From Roseiconus nitratireducens (GTDB lineage Bacteria; Planctomycetota; Planctomycetia; Pirellulales; Pirellulaceae): a stretch of 64,000 nucleotides of DNA. Position 1 is the stretch's first letter. Each line of letters opens with the position of its first letter. The notes below the pieces were generated by a model. The model saw only the letters and a list, made by a program, of their open reading frames with translations, was not told the origin of the DNA and ran no database searches. Both the position numbers and the translations under genes were made by a program. Below are positions 45,792-54,386 of the stretch, one piece after another. The stretch is from NCBI RefSeq assembly GCF_008629675.1, contig NZ_VWOX01000009.1, positions 305,009 to 369,008 on the forward strand, given 5' to 3'.

Positions 45792-46186
45792 AGATTCCGT
45801 GAGAAGTTGACATTCCAAGACGACTCTAGCTCATCCAGCCGATCATCGTCCACAAGCGACACGCTGTACAGAAGAGACGCAACGTAGAACCCAAATCTCT
45901 GGCACGGCGTGGGCAAATCTGGCTCTGAATCATCAAAGGCGAAATGGCAATGTAGCCCAGTGACGGTATCCAATTTCCGAAAGTCCTTGGCTTCAGTATT
46001 TCCCAGTGTTATAGGAACGTTTGAACCAGCCCCGCATCGTGCAATCGCATCAAAGGCGGTTAGTGAACAACATCGGACCTTGCCCACAATCTCGTCTCCC
46101 GTGGTACGCACAACTGATGCCTGGGAAACGCCGGGAAGAGCAAGCAGGAGTTGCTGTATTCGCGATAATGAAGCGTCATCGGTCAC
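45785..46186 (-). CDS. Cassette protein of unknown function
   Basis: A 133-residue soluble protein (MTDDASLSRIQQLLLALPGV, FYVASLLYSVSLVDDDRLDE). The TAA stop is formed by the attC end box (GGTTAT on the plus strand). Function unknown. Confidence 0.62.
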   Translation of the reverse strand: MTDDASLSRIQQLLLALPGVSQASVVRTTGDEIVGKVRCCSLTAFDAIARCGAGSNVPITLGNTEAKDFRKLDTVTGLHCHFAFDDSEPDLPTPCQRFGFYVASLLYSVSLVDDDRLDELESSWNVNFSRNLG

Positions 46187-46212
46187 AACTGTGAAGGATC
46201 CTCTGCTGAAAT

Positions 46213-46308
46213 CGGATAACGGCAGGGTTCAGCGGGGCCGCGCAAGCGACTCACCATCCGAGAAAAGCGTCAACTCGCGGCCTCCGCGTGCAACCGATGG
46301 TTCCCCGA
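46213..46308 (-). repeat. attC site 7
   Basis: Family B: CGGATAACGGCAGGGTTCAG to GTGCAACCGATGGTTCCCCG. Confidence 0.8.
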
Positions 46309-46316
46309 TTCTGGCG

Positions 46317-46874
46317 TCAGTTAAACGGGTCGCCACCGAAGGGGTCGTCATTGAGCTTAAGTTCTCCCGTTGTAGGGTCCATTCGGCCCGCGATCTCTTT
46401 AAGCGGGCTCCGGTCACGAACGCTGTCTCTGACGCGTTGAAGTGTACCAAGTATTTCAGGCACGTGCCGTCCGGTTGAAATGTCCGCATCAATCAAATCA
46501 ACAATGCGTTGATTCAGTTTGGAGTCAGGCCTGATCTCGACAAGCATCTCCTTGCGGTCGCGGCGGGTAAGCACCGCGACGGGTTGCATTTGATTCTTGC
46601 GTGCGGCACGCGTCCAATATCCGGAATGCGGAAAGAACAGCATTAGCGTGCCGCCATCGTGGCGATCGAACCTGGCCCCGTGTGACCCGCCGTCGAAGCA
46701 GATGTCAAGCTCGCGGAATGTGAGCGATGCGCTGCCCTGCAACTTCGTTGGAACGTTGGATGCGATCTCGCCAAAAAAGCGGTTCAGCGGTGGGTCACCG
46801 TTAGGCGAAATGAGTTGCCCGCTCGCGTGACCAGCAAAGATGGCGATGGTAAGCAGTGCGAATTCGCGTCTCAT
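46317..46874 (-). CDS. Secreted cassette protein
   Basis: A 185-residue protein from ATG 46874, with a signal peptide (MRREFALLTIAIFAGHASG). The mature part includes LTFRELDICFDGGSHGARFD and a C-terminal LNDDPFGGDPFN, similar in style to the ending DPFGG of the cassette at 53062. Function unknown. Confidence 0.68.
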   Translation of the reverse strand: MRREFALLTIAIFAGHASGQLISPNGDPPLNRFFGEIASNVPTKLQGSASLTFRELDICFDGGSHGARFDRHDGGTLMLFFPHSGYWTRAARKNQMQPVAVLTRRDRKEMLVEIRPDSKLNQRIVDLIDADISTGRHVPEILGTLQRVRDSVRDRSPLKEIAGRMDPTTGELKLNDDPFGGDPFN

Positions 46875-46884
46875 AGATTTCAGT

Positions 46885-46979
46885 CGGGGAACGGTAGGGA
46901 TCACCGGGGCCGCGAGAATGATTCAGCCAAACCGATTGACGTGACTCGCGGCCTCCGGGTGCATCCCATGGTTATCCGA
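46885..46979 (-). repeat. attC site 8
   Basis: CGGGGAACGGTAGGGATCAC to GTGCATCCCATGGTTATCCG, arms GGGGCCGCGAG/CTCGCGGCCTCC. Confidence 0.78.
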
Positions 46980-46983
46980 TCTC

Positions 46984-47427
46984 TCATCGGGTGGGCGAGA
47001 ATCGTCGAATACGATCCAATAGCGCCTCGGGTAATTGAACCAATACGACGTCATGCCGAATCGCCGACGCCGTCTTTTCCAGTGCCTTTCGAGAGTGGTG
47101 GCGAGGTCCGTCGGGACGTGAGTCGGGGTACGCCAAAATAACCGTCTTGCGATCGTTGCATTCGATCATCAGTACTCGCGGCGGCTCATCGAGCGGAGAT
47201 TGGTCCACAATTTCATGCAACAGAACGTCGTCCGGTACACCGCGGACAACCATATCAGCATTCGCGACCGCTGCGAAAGTCACGCCCGGGTTGAACGGGT
47301 CATGTATCGCAAACACCGGCATGCGGCATCGATCGCACAAGAAGACATTTTGCTCGAGTTGGGTCGATATGCTTGGCCCATCTAAGCACGTTGGGCATTT
47401 GACCGGTGCGTCCGACTTGTTCGTCAT
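46984..47427 (-). CDS. Cassette zinc-ribbon protein
   Basis: A 147-residue protein with CPTC (11-14) and CDRC (31-34), a probable zinc ribbon, then VLMIECNDRKTVILAYPDSR and RKALEKTASAIRHDVVLVQL. Soluble. Function unknown. Confidence 0.68.
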   Translation of the reverse strand: MTNKSDAPVKCPTCLDGPSISTQLEQNVFLCDRCRMPVFAIHDPFNPGVTFAAVANADMVVRGVPDDVLLHEIVDQSPLDEPPRVLMIECNDRKTVILAYPDSRPDGPRHHSRKALEKTASAIRHDVVLVQLPEALLDRIRRFSPTR

Positions 47428-47428
47428 T

Positions 47429-47519
47429 CGGATAACGTTAGCGATATGCGGGTCGCCGCGATGAACCTGACGTTTTCGAGAACCATCCTCGGCGACTCCG
47501 CATCATCGCATGGTTTATC
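47429..47519 (-). repeat. attC site 9
   Basis: Family E: CGGATAACGTTAGCGATATG to CATCATCGCATGGTTTATCG, arms GATATGCGGGTCGCCG and CGGCGACTCCGCATCATC with the two bulges. Confidence 0.85.
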
Positions 47520-48072
47520 GTCTGTCTAACCCGGCCAGCAAGAACGAATCCAATTCGACTCTCAACTCTTCCTGAAGATCATGTGCGTTGGCAGCTAGAA
47601 GATAGTCGCGTGCGTCAATATGGCGTTGCTTGATGCTGTCAATCTCCTCCATTCGGTCTCGAAAACTCAGGAGTTTCTCCGTCGGTGCACAGTACAAGTA
47701 TGCAATTTTGAATTCATCATCGATCGATCGCAAGTGCTTTGCACCGCTCGCTTCCAATGTCTGCTCGGCAAGTAACAAACTTGGGTCAGCAGGATGGACA
47801 TTAAGAGTGTCGCAATCAATCTGCACATTTCTTACAAGATACTCTTCGCGGAAACGAATGATTAGGTTTGATCGTTTCGAATTGCTGGCATCAACCCGTT
47901 CGCGGAATCTAATTCGCCGGCGCTCCCTCCACCATTGAGATTGCTCCGATGATACGGCAATGTGAATCTCAGAGGATTTGAGCGACGAATTGATCGTCTG
48001 ATTGCGCCGGATCAATTCGCGTTGGATGAGAGCAGGATCCCATCCGATATTAAGAGGCAGATGAAAGTACAC
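47515..48072 (-). CDS. Cassette protein of unknown function
   Basis: A 185-residue soluble protein, largely helical and charged (QSQWWRERRRIRFRERVDAS, YCAPTEKLLSFRDRMEEIDS, HDLQEELRVELDSFLLAGL). It may form a coiled coil at the C-terminus. No family recognised. Confidence 0.65.
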   Translation of the reverse strand: MYFHLPLNIGWDPALIQRELIRRNQTINSSLKSSEIHIAVSSEQSQWWRERRRIRFRERVDASNSKRSNLIIRFREEYLVRNVQIDCDTLNVHPADPSLLLAEQTLEASGAKHLRSIDDEFKIAYLYCAPTEKLLSFRDRMEEIDSIKQRHIDARDYLLAANAHDLQEELRVELDSFLLAGLDRR

Positions 48073-48079
48073 GTGATCG

Positions 48080-48170
48080 ATGAACGTTACAAATCACCGA
48101 GTCGCCGCAAAAGACGCGACCTCAAAAAAGATTCAACTCGGCGACTTCGGTTCATTTGATTGTTATCCGA
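48080..48170 (-). repeat. attC site 10
   Basis: Family G: AACGTTACAAATCACCGAGT to GTTCATTTGATTGTTATCCG. Nearly identical to site 26, 10 kb away. Confidence 0.85.
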
Positions 48171-48603
48171 CTTCTTGGCCACCATTAACTAGGTCGTCAA
48201 TCGTGCTCTTTATGTCTGCGTATCCGGGGCAAGAGGGGTCCATATCGAATCCTAGCAGGCAACCATTTGCTCGGCCACGCACCGTTCCAGCCTCCCATGA
48301 AATGAAGAATCCGTCACCACTTTCAACTTCACCCGTAAGTTGAAAACCGACATCGGGAAAAGCGCGTTTCTGTCGGTAGGTACGATTCTGAAGCGAGGCA
48401 AGGATTTGCGGATCTACTGGAGGCCAGAAAGAGCGAAGCGTTGTGAAGATCTCCCGGAGAAGTCCTTCGTCGATTGCAACAGGAGAATCAATAACGAACC
48501 GACGTTTGAACCAGACAGCACTGTAGCCGCGGAACGAATCAGATTGACGAGCACGTCCGACCGTTGCTCCCGTTGCACCATAAAGAGTTAACGACGATTT
48601 CAT
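48163..48603 (-). CDS. Cassette protein of unknown function
   Basis: A 146-residue protein from ATG 48603 (MKSSLTLYGATGATVGRARQ). Soluble, beta-rich (YSAVWFKRRFVIDSPVAIDE, SGDGFFISWEAGTVRGRANG). The stop is in the attC end box. Confidence 0.62.
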   Translation of the reverse strand: MKSSLTLYGATGATVGRARQSDSFRGYSAVWFKRRFVIDSPVAIDEGLLREIFTTLRSFWPPVDPQILASLQNRTYRQKRAFPDVGFQLTGEVESGDGFFISWEAGTVRGRANGCLLGFDMDPSCPGYADIKSTIDDLVNGGQEVG

Positions 48604-48604
48604 T

Positions 48605-48696
48605 CGGATAACGTTGGGCACAACCGAGACGCGGCCAACGACTCACCACTTCAAAAACCTTGGCTCCGCGTCTTCGGTTCATGCCATGGTTCCCCA
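48605..48696 (-). repeat. attC site 11
   Basis: CGGATAACGTTGGGCACAAC to TCATGCCATGGTTCCCCACC. Arms ACCGAGACGCGG and CCGCGTCTTCGGT. Confidence 0.78.
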
Positions 48697-49067
48697 CCAT
48701 TGTACTGCACTGGATCGAACCGGAAGTAGTGCGCATCAACAATCGTTGCTGTAGCGTAGTGAGCGGCCAGCGCTCCAGCGTACATTAACGCAATGATGCC
48801 GTAAACAATCGCAATCGCGAAGACTATCGGCGCGAACAGGGCAAAAGCGATCCGCAAGAGCAGATGGAACTCGCTCCGCAATGTAAGCAGCGAGAAGCCG
48901 CCGAAGAAGGCAGCGAACGATTCACTGGCAGTATCATGAAAACGACGCCGCCAGACCTCGCTACGTCGATGAGCGGTCTTACGCAACCGAAACAATCGTG
49001 GCCATGCACGCTTGTAGTACCAGTGCTTTGCGTCGGCTTCAGGCGGCGGCAGATCGTGAATCACCAT
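48651..49067 (-). CDS. Cassette membrane protein with attC-encoded tail
   Basis: A 138-residue protein from ATG 49067 (MVIHDLPPPEADAKHWYYKR). Two adjacent membrane helices (LLLRIAFALFAPIVFAIAIV, IALMYAGALAAHYA). The C-terminal GEPWHEPKTRSQGF is read from the attC site. Function unknown. Confidence 0.62.
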   Translation of the reverse strand: MVIHDLPPPEADAKHWYYKRAWPRLFRLRKTAHRRSEVWRRRFHDTASESFAAFFGGFSLLTLRSEFHLLLRIAFALFAPIVFAIAIVYGIIALMYAGALAAHYATATIVDAHYFRFDPVQYNGGEPWHEPKTRSQGF

Positions 49068-49110
49068 TTGATTGAGTTTGACGCGAAGAAAAACCGTGGT
49101 TCGCGGTTTT

Positions 49111-49202
49111 GGGGAACGCTGGCGGTCACCTGGCCGCCGCGGTTGATTTTCAATCTTGTACAAACGCAATTCGGCGGCTCAGGTGCACCGCATTGTTCGT
49201 CG
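49111..49202 (-). repeat. attC site 12
   Basis: GGGGAACGCTGGCGGTCACC to AGGTGCACCGCATTGTTCGT. Arms GGTCACCTGGCCGCCG and CGGCGGCTCAGGTGCACC, with the bulges kept. Confidence 0.78.
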
Positions 49203-49245
49203 ATGCTGGGAGCCGAGGTCACGTGGTGGCGGTGTCGGTAGTCCG

Positions 49246-49509
49246 ATGGTTTTCGACATTGTCGTACGGGCTAATGGTCTGCCGCGGGGCGAACCATACC
49301 TCGGCGTTGGTTACGCGAGTCGGAACGTGACTTTTATTTTGAGCCGCATCGGGTCCGGCCGACTCCAACCAATCCCGGGTCAAACAGCACGATTAATTTG
49401 GCGGTTCGCTTTGGTCATCACCGTCGACAGTTCGAGACCGCATGCAATGTTCTGCTCTAATCATCCGACGAACGACGGCGGTAACCGAGCCGCCGCCAAA
49501 AATCATTGA
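49246..49509 (+). CDS. Possible reverse-oriented cassette gene
   Basis: An 87-residue plus-strand frame in a cassette (49,203-49,465) with no minus-strand frame. MVFDIVVRANGLPRGEPYLG and ARLIWRFALVITVDSS read as coding. It ends inside attC 13. Such reversed genes are rare in arrays. Weak support. Confidence 0.32.
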   Translation: MVFDIVVRANGLPRGEPYLGVGYASRNVTFILSRIGSGRLQPIPGQTARLIWRFALVITVDSSRPHAMFCSNHPTNDGGNRAAAKNH

Positions 49510-49558
49510 ATTCAAAAAACCGGTCATCGGCGGCTTCGGTTCACCGCTTGGTTCTGTC
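49466..49558 (-). repeat. attC site 13
   Basis: Family C: CGACGAACGACGGCGGTAAC to GGTTCACCGCTTGGTTCTGT. Arms GGTAACCGAGCCGCCG and CGGCGGCTTCGGTTCACC. Confidence 0.8.
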
Positions 49559-49559
49559 G

Positions 49560-50153
49560 CTATTGGGCGTGCATTTTGAGAAACTTCGCGTCAACGTCAG
49601 GCGGATCCGTTTCGTTATATTTAGCGAATAGGATCTCGTTCTCGATCCAAAATCGAGAAATGAATCTCTCGAAGGATGTTTCCCATATGTTAAATTCGGT
49701 TTCTTTGAGTTCGTCTATTTCGTAGTCCATGTCGTCGGCGTCGAAATATTCGTATGACGAGACCACACAATGATCCGAACCATCCGCGTTCAGGTACAAG
49801 TACCAGAAGGCGCAGTCTTGTTGATCGTGTAGGAATCGGAGCAGGTATCCGTTGGCGAATGGCAGGACGTTTTCAGCGAGATTCAGGTAGCACGCCGTTA
49901 CCGAGCGCAAATGTTTGTGCCATTCCGGTGTGCGAATGAACGTCACGAATTCTTGCGGAAGTTTGGATCCGTTTTCCTCGGCGGATGCGATTGCTGCGTC
50001 AAGTTGCATTGGAAGGTCATCGGCACGCTCGTCCCCGATGGCCCATTCGTCGTGCGTTGGAGTTGCCGCCAGCCATGCGAACGTGCCATCAAGAACATGT
50101 GGAAGATCCTTAATGCTGGCTTCATTCGAGAAAGGTGAGTCAGCGGTTTGCAT
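49560..50153 (-). CDS. SUKH (SMI1/KNR4)-like cassette protein
   Basis: A 197-residue soluble acidic protein from ATG 50153 (MQTADSPFSNEASIKDLPHV). The run LPQEFVTFIRTPEWHKHL, then FANGYLLRFLHDQQDCAFWY and LYLNADGSDHCVVSSYEYFD, resembles the SUKH fold of SMI1/KNR4 proteins, many of which are immunity proteins against secreted toxins. By pattern only. Confidence 0.6.
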   Translation of the reverse strand: MQTADSPFSNEASIKDLPHVLDGTFAWLAATPTHDEWAIGDERADDLPMQLDAAIASAEENGSKLPQEFVTFIRTPEWHKHLRSVTACYLNLAENVLPFANGYLLRFLHDQQDCAFWYLYLNADGSDHCVVSSYEYFDADDMDYEIDELKETEFNIWETSFERFISRFWIENEILFAKYNETDPPDVDAKFLKMHAQ

Positions 50154-50163
50154 GTGGGCCTTT

Positions 50164-50260
50164 GCGACAGAACGTTGGCGATATGCGGGTCGCCGCGTTG
50201 GACCTGATGTCTTCGAGAACCATCCTCGGCGACTCCGCATCATCGCATGGTTACCCGCCG
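50164..50260 (-). repeat. attC site 14
   Basis: Family E: AACGTTGGCGATATGCGGGT to CATCATCGCATGGTTACCCG. Close to site 9. Confidence 0.83.
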
Positions 50261-50640
50261 TTTTTCTGATCGTCAGGTAAGTGGTCGAGACTTTTGAAAT
50301 TCGGTTTCGAAGGAAGTCGTCGAATGCGCTGATCCGTCATCGAATGGATTGCTGTGCGCGTCAGTAGTAGCATGATCCCAACGAAGGGGATGATCAAATA
50401 GGGAAGCGGAGAGTTCTCAAACGAGCTGTAAATGGCAAACGAAATGGCAACGTAGCCGGTGAGCCAAAGCATCGAGCCAATCCGCATCCGCTTTGCATCA
50501 CGCAAAGCTCGTCGCAGAATCCGGGGGTCAAAAAGGTCGCGTAGCGAGGTAATCGTGTCGCTGAATGCAAGCAGAAGAGAAACGACAAGAAGGAGGCTGA
50601 TTGAAGCTCCCGCAAGCGTGATGGCGTACGCGTTCCACAT
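50251..50640 (-). CDS. Cassette membrane protein
   Basis: A 129-residue protein with three hydrophobic segments (ITLAGASISLLLVVSLLLAF, SMLWLTGYVAISFAIYSS, YLIIPFVGIMLLLTRTAI). The TAA stop lies in the attC end box. Function unknown. Confidence 0.65.
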   Translation of the reverse strand: MWNAYAITLAGASISLLLVVSLLLAFSDTITSLRDLFDPRILRRALRDAKRMRIGSMLWLTGYVAISFAIYSSFENSPLPYLIIPFVGIMLLLTRTAIHSMTDQRIRRLPSKPNFKSLDHLPDDQKNGG

Positions 50641-50708
50641 TGTCGGCTAGCGATATCAACCAGGGCTAAAAAGGCGTTGATGCACGAGCGGACCGATTTC
50701 AAGACTTG

Positions 50709-50802
50709 CCGGGTAACGACCGCGATAACCGAGTCGCGGCGATTGATTCTCAATTGCCAAAAACGGGGACTCCGCGACTTCGGTTCATCGCATGGTTCCG
50801 CA
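50709..50802 (-). repeat. attC site 15
   Basis: Family C: GGGTAACGACCGCGATAACC to GTTCATCGCATGGTTCCGCA. Arms GATAACCGAGTCGCGG and CCGCGACTTCGGTTCATC. Confidence 0.83.
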
Positions 50803-50811
50803 TATTCTGGG

Positions 50812-51813
50812 TTACCAAGCTTTCGACGATCTTTGCCATTTTTCGTCCGACTTGTCAGGCGGTAGCCATAGCCGTGCTACACCCGCGTCGCCCAAGGTAA
50901 GGCCTGGATTCGCAAACGAAAGAAGAACCCCAGATTCGTGAGGCCGGACCAGGCACAGCATACCAGACAAAGGTCCGTCAAGCGTTGAGAACCAACTGTG
51001 AATGATATTCGTCTTCATCTTCTGGCGTTTCAGCGTTGGCGTGACAATGTTTGTAGAACGCGGGATTCCGAGCTTGTCGATGCTTGTAAGACATTCCGCA
51101 ACAGCGCCTCCAACAAGATCGGGGATTGCGCAAAGGTCCTCCGCACGCCTGCCGTCGTCAAATTTTCCAGCGATTCCAAGCTGTATTTTCGGCATTCCAA
51201 ATGGACACATGCGATCCAGCAAACAACCGATCACGTTACCCGCTTCAATCTGGGATTGCTCATTGCTTACAATTTCATCTTCGTCGGTGAGCCACATTAG
51301 GTTCTGGCCTGTCGTCGCTAGGCCGCTGACCAAGAGCGATCCAAACAAGGCGACTTGAGTCAGCTTCGCGAGAACACGAGGCTTGAATGCCGAAGGGTCT
51401 CCAACACTATACCCAAGGTTGGACGCAGCCATCTCCTTGTCGATCGCGACGCAAAGCAGAACGCCGTTGATTCGTGACGATGCCTTTAGAAACGGAACGA
51501 GTGCTTTCTGGCGTTGCGCATCGTTGAGGCTTTTGAATGCGTGTCGCCGCCCGTCGTCCAGATATTTGTTCCGAATAGATATCCGTTCAGACTCCCATTC
51601 TGAGAGCACGCCTGGGCGATCCGCAAGCAAGAACGTCAACAGCTGGTAGCCTGATGATTGGTGATCGCCAGAATAGTCGGCCGCAAGCACGAGATCTGAA
51701 TCACGACGCAAGTCGGGAAATCTTACCAGCCCATTGGATTCTCCGTACGCAATCTGCTGTCCAAATTGAATCTGCAATTCGTCGACAGCGGCTTGAGGGG
51801 TTTGCCAAATCAT
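50812..51813 (-). CDS. Largest cassette protein, unknown function
   Basis: A 333-residue soluble protein. LVLAADYSGDHQSSGYQLLT near residue 41 and a later LLCVAIDKEM recall the acidic spacing of DUF3800 or RNase H-like folds, but the evidence is thin. The rest (VALFGSLLVSGLATTGQNLM, LVGGAVAECLTSIDKLGIP) is not recognised. It is an exception in size among the cassettes. Confidence 0.6.
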   Translation of the reverse strand: MIWQTPQAAVDELQIQFGQQIAYGESNGLVRFPDLRRDSDLVLAADYSGDHQSSGYQLLTFLLADRPGVLSEWESERISIRNKYLDDGRRHAFKSLNDAQRQKALVPFLKASSRINGVLLCVAIDKEMAASNLGYSVGDPSAFKPRVLAKLTQVALFGSLLVSGLATTGQNLMWLTDEDEIVSNEQSQIEAGNVIGCLLDRMCPFGMPKIQLGIAGKFDDGRRAEDLCAIPDLVGGAVAECLTSIDKLGIPRSTNIVTPTLKRQKMKTNIIHSWFSTLDGPLSGMLCLVRPHESGVLLSFANPGLTLGDAGVARLWLPPDKSDEKWQRSSKAW

Positions 51814-51835
51814 TTCGAGGAAAAGAATCTTCTAT

Positions 51836-51929
51836 TGCGGAACGGTAGTGATAACCGAGTCGCGGGGGTTGATTGACTATTGCGAAATCGCCCGACTCCG
51901 CGACTTCGGTTCATCGCATGGTTCGCCGC
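51836..51929 (-). repeat. attC site 16
   Basis: Family C: TGCGGAACGGTAGTGATAAC to GTTCATCGCATGGTTCGCCG. Confidence 0.83.
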
Positions 51930-51933
51930 ATCG

Positions 51934-52425
51934 CTATTGGTCTTCAGTCTCAACGCGTCCCATCATATCACGACTGTGTCGAGCTCTGAACGAAACCTCG
52001 ATTGGGCCCATCACAGTGCTTTGAAACATCGCTCTGATTTGATCAATCGGAATCCCGTGTTCAGTGAGCGTTTTGTCGGTCACCATCTTCGGCTTGAATC
52101 GTTTCCAATCGGAAGGGCATACCAGAAATCGATAGGCACGTTTGAGCGGAAACCGCTCAAGCACTGCATTTGTTGTGGGACAAAATAGAACAGCTCCCTT
52201 CCACTTGGCTTTGTCCGAGCGAGCAGCATCCGCGACAGCCGCCTTTACGGCATCCGGCATCCAGTCAGGTGGATTATCCAGGCTGAATGTGTCATGACGA
52301 CACTCGCAGAGCGGAACTGCCTCGGAACCCGCGAATAGATCATCCAGATCCTGTGCGAGAGAAACGTCTTCAGCACCTAGAATCGCAAGCAGGGTTAGGA
52401 TGCGAATTAGTGTCAACATGATCAA
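51934..52425 (-). CDS. Secreted cassette protein
   Basis: A 163-residue protein (start at 52425 or the next ATG, 52419), with a signal peptide (MLTLIRILTLLAILGAEDVS). The mature part has three cysteines in CECRHDTFS and FLVCPSDWKRF. Function unknown. Confidence 0.68.
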   Translation of the reverse strand: MIMLTLIRILTLLAILGAEDVSLAQDLDDLFAGSEAVPLCECRHDTFSLDNPPDWMPDAVKAAVADAARSDKAKWKGAVLFCPTTNAVLERFPLKRAYRFLVCPSDWKRFKPKMVTDKTLTEHGIPIDQIRAMFQSTVMGPIEVSFRARHSRDMMGRVETEDQ

Positions 52426-52445
52426 GAGCCGCGATCAAACTATTG

Positions 52446-52538
52446 TCGGCGAACGACGGCGATAACCGAGTCGCGGCGAGTGATTTACCATTGCCAAAAC
52501 CAACGACTCCGCGACTTCGGTTCATCGCTTGGTTACGT
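52446..52538 (-). repeat. attC site 17
   Basis: Family C: GGCGAACGACGGCGATAACC to GTTCATCGCTTGGTTACGTC. Confidence 0.83.
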
Positions 52539-52964
52539 CTTTGAGCGTGTATCAAGTCTTGACAAGACCAGCGAAAGCCCACAGACCAATACGCCGGCTA
52601 GCCATATCTGGCTTAAGTTGATGAATTGCCAGTACCCAATGCCATGTACAAGTACAAAAACGGGACGGAATCCCAAAATAGCCAACGTTAGCATCCAGGG
52701 CAGCACGGCTACCAGAGTGATCGTCCAATACCAACGTTGAGAAACAAACGCGTCGACCATAATAGTGATGAGCGTCGCTGATGCAATTGCGGGAAGCGTC
52801 AGGTCCCCGGGTGGAGCTTGCGACGGAGGCAAAAGCATCGTCAATAGGAACGTGACGACGATGTACGACACTACGTTGGCGATAAGCGTTCGCCTCTTTT
52901 TCTCCTTGTTGGGTGCTACAGCGTCTGATCTAACCGACGCTTCGTATGGGTTTTTAAAGTCCAT
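52533..52964 (-). CDS. Cassette membrane protein
   Basis: A 143-residue protein from ATG 52964 (MDFKNPYEASVRSDAVAPNK); the upstream frame reads the attC. About four hydrophobic segments (ANVVSYIVVTFLLTMLLPPS, LVAVLPWMLTLAILGFRPVF, LAGVLVCGLSLVLSRL). Function unknown. Confidence 0.65.
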   Translation of the reverse strand: MDFKNPYEASVRSDAVAPNKEKKRRTLIANVVSYIVVTFLLTMLLPPSQAPPGDLTLPAIASATLITIMVDAFVSQRWYWTITLVAVLPWMLTLAILGFRPVFVLVHGIGYWQFINLSQIWLAGVLVCGLSLVLSRLDTRSKT

Positions 52965-52977
52965 CACGACTGCCGAC

Positions 52978-53069
52978 GTAACGTTACCGATCACCCTGTC
53001 CGCGCGGCTGATCGTCCATTGCCGAAACGCCCTGACTCGCGGACTCGGGTGCATCGGATGGTTACCCGC
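52978..53069 (-). repeat. attC site 18
   Basis: Family F: ACGTTACCGATCACCCTGTC to GTGCATCGGATGGTTACCCG. Arms GATCACCCTGTCCGCG and CGCGGACTCGGGTGCATC. Confidence 0.85.
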
Positions 53070-53556
53070 CGAACGGGTCTCCGCCAGCATTAGTATCTTG
53101 TTCTTCCTGTAGCCGCTTGGCGAAGCCCTGGGTGCTTTTTACGACTACGGGCTTCGAGGAGTTTGAGTTTGTGAGTGTTTGGTAGAGACCCGATGTAACT
53201 GCGTAGGGCATATTGTCCGTCACGAAAGCCTCAATTGGCTCGACCGATAGCCTTATGCCGAGGTGACGATTGCCGTTCGCAGTAGGTGCGAGCAATTGCT
53301 TGCTGGCGGGAACAACGGTCAGAGACACTCTGCTTTCATCGATCTGCGGAATAGCGTTAACGAGAGCCTGCAATGTCTCAAACGCTGTACCATCCTTCGC
53401 CATGATCAGCATTTTTGCTTCAGCGAGATCAGACCTATCTACAGAAACAAAGATATCAACGGATGGAACCGGTGAGGGTGATTCAGCGTAGCCGAATTGT
53501 GTGAAAGGAAGTGCGACCGAGAGAAATACCGTGATCATCAGAAGGTTGCATGACAT
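53062..53556 (-). CDS. Secreted cassette protein
   Basis: A 164-residue protein from ATG 53556 with a signal peptide (MSCNLLMITVFLSVALPFTQ). The mature part includes VDIFVSVDRSDLAEAKMLIM and IPQIDESRVSLTVVPASKQL, faintly like the periplasmic domain of ExbD/TolR. It ends DPFGG, with the stop in the attC. Confidence 0.6.
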   Translation of the reverse strand: MSCNLLMITVFLSVALPFTQFGYAESPSPVPSVDIFVSVDRSDLAEAKMLIMAKDGTAFETLQALVNAIPQIDESRVSLTVVPASKQLLAPTANGNRHLGIRLSVEPIEAFVTDNMPYAVTSGLYQTLTNSNSSKPVVVKSTQGFAKRLQEEQDTNAGGDPFGG

Positions 53557-53610
53557 TGCATGTCTCCAAGAAAGGGAAAGTTTGCGAACACAAGTCGAAA
53601 AGCGATCAGT

Positions 53611-53704
53611 CGGGTAACGGGACGGATCACGCGGTCGCCGCGAGCAATCCTCCACTTCAATAACCACAACTCGGCGACTCGTCGTGCATCCGATGGTTAT
53701 CCGC
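53611..53704 (-). repeat. attC site 19
   Basis: Family D: CGGGTAACGGGACGGATCAC to GTGCATCCGATGGTTATCCG. Arms GATCACGCGGTCGCCG and CGGCGACTCGTCGTGCATC. Confidence 0.85.
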
Positions 53705-54293
53705 GTTTGCCGACACAACGGATGTGCGAAACGACACGCCAGCCGAGGTAAACTTCGAAATCTGAAACCAGTTTAGCGATGTTGCCGTGCAGATCAGTGT
53801 GCACCCAGAGTCGGAATGGAACGTTGTTCGTAAAACCAACAATGTTCAATTGTGTTTCATTGTATCGTGAGAGCGTTTGCAGACCAACAACGTCATCAAC
53901 TGCAACCTCTTCTGCCAATGCGGCCGATTCTACGCGTACGAAACCTTGCTTGAGATCGAAAACGATGTGCTGGCCGTGTCGCTGAAACCTCCAGGGCAGC
54001 GTCAAGGCGACGACGAAAAGCAGGACGAAAATTACGCCAAAGATAATGGCGAGCCATTTCATCTCGATATCGTAACGTTCTTGGCCCCACGGATAGAGGA
54101 TCCAGAGGGCGAAACATGGAACTGAACAGACAAGCGAAAAAAGGCCGTGGTACAAGTGTGATCGTGTCAGCGCAACCTCTGCGCCGTTCGGCGTTTTCGA
54201 TATCCGCAGCGACTGCGACAAATCGCGAGGTGCGTATCCATGATCTATCCATGACAACGGAATCGATTTAGCACCAGCACCCATGCACTTCAT
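53697..54293 (-). CDS. Cassette two-helix membrane protein
   Basis: A 198-residue protein from ATG 54293 (MKCMGAGAKSIPLSWIDHGY); the frame before that codes through an attC. Two helices (FSLVCSVPCFALWILYP, LAIIFGVIFVLLFVVALTLP) and a C-terminal domain (HIVFDLKQGFVRVESAALAE). Layout is like small PH-like membrane proteins. Function unknown. Confidence 0.65.
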   Translation of the reverse strand: MKCMGAGAKSIPLSWIDHGYAPRDLSQSLRISKTPNGAEVALTRSHLYHGLFSLVCSVPCFALWILYPWGQERYDIEMKWLAIIFGVIFVLLFVVALTLPWRFQRHGQHIVFDLKQGFVRVESAALAEEVAVDDVVGLQTLSRYNETQLNIVGFTNNVPFRLWVHTDLHGNIAKLVSDFEVYLGWRVVSHIRCVGKRG

Positions 54294-54294
54294 T

Positions 54295-54386
54295 CGGATA
54301 ACGTTACCGATCACTCGGTCGGCGCGAGCGATCTTCCATTGTCGAAACGGCCCGGCTCGCCGACTCGAGTGCATCGGCTGGTTCGG
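54295..54386 (-). repeat. attC site 20
   Basis: CGGATAACGTTACCGATCAC to GTGCATCGGCTGGTTCGGCC. Arms CGATCACTCGGTCGGCGCGAGC and GCTCGCCGACTCGAGTGCATCG. Confidence 0.87.
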
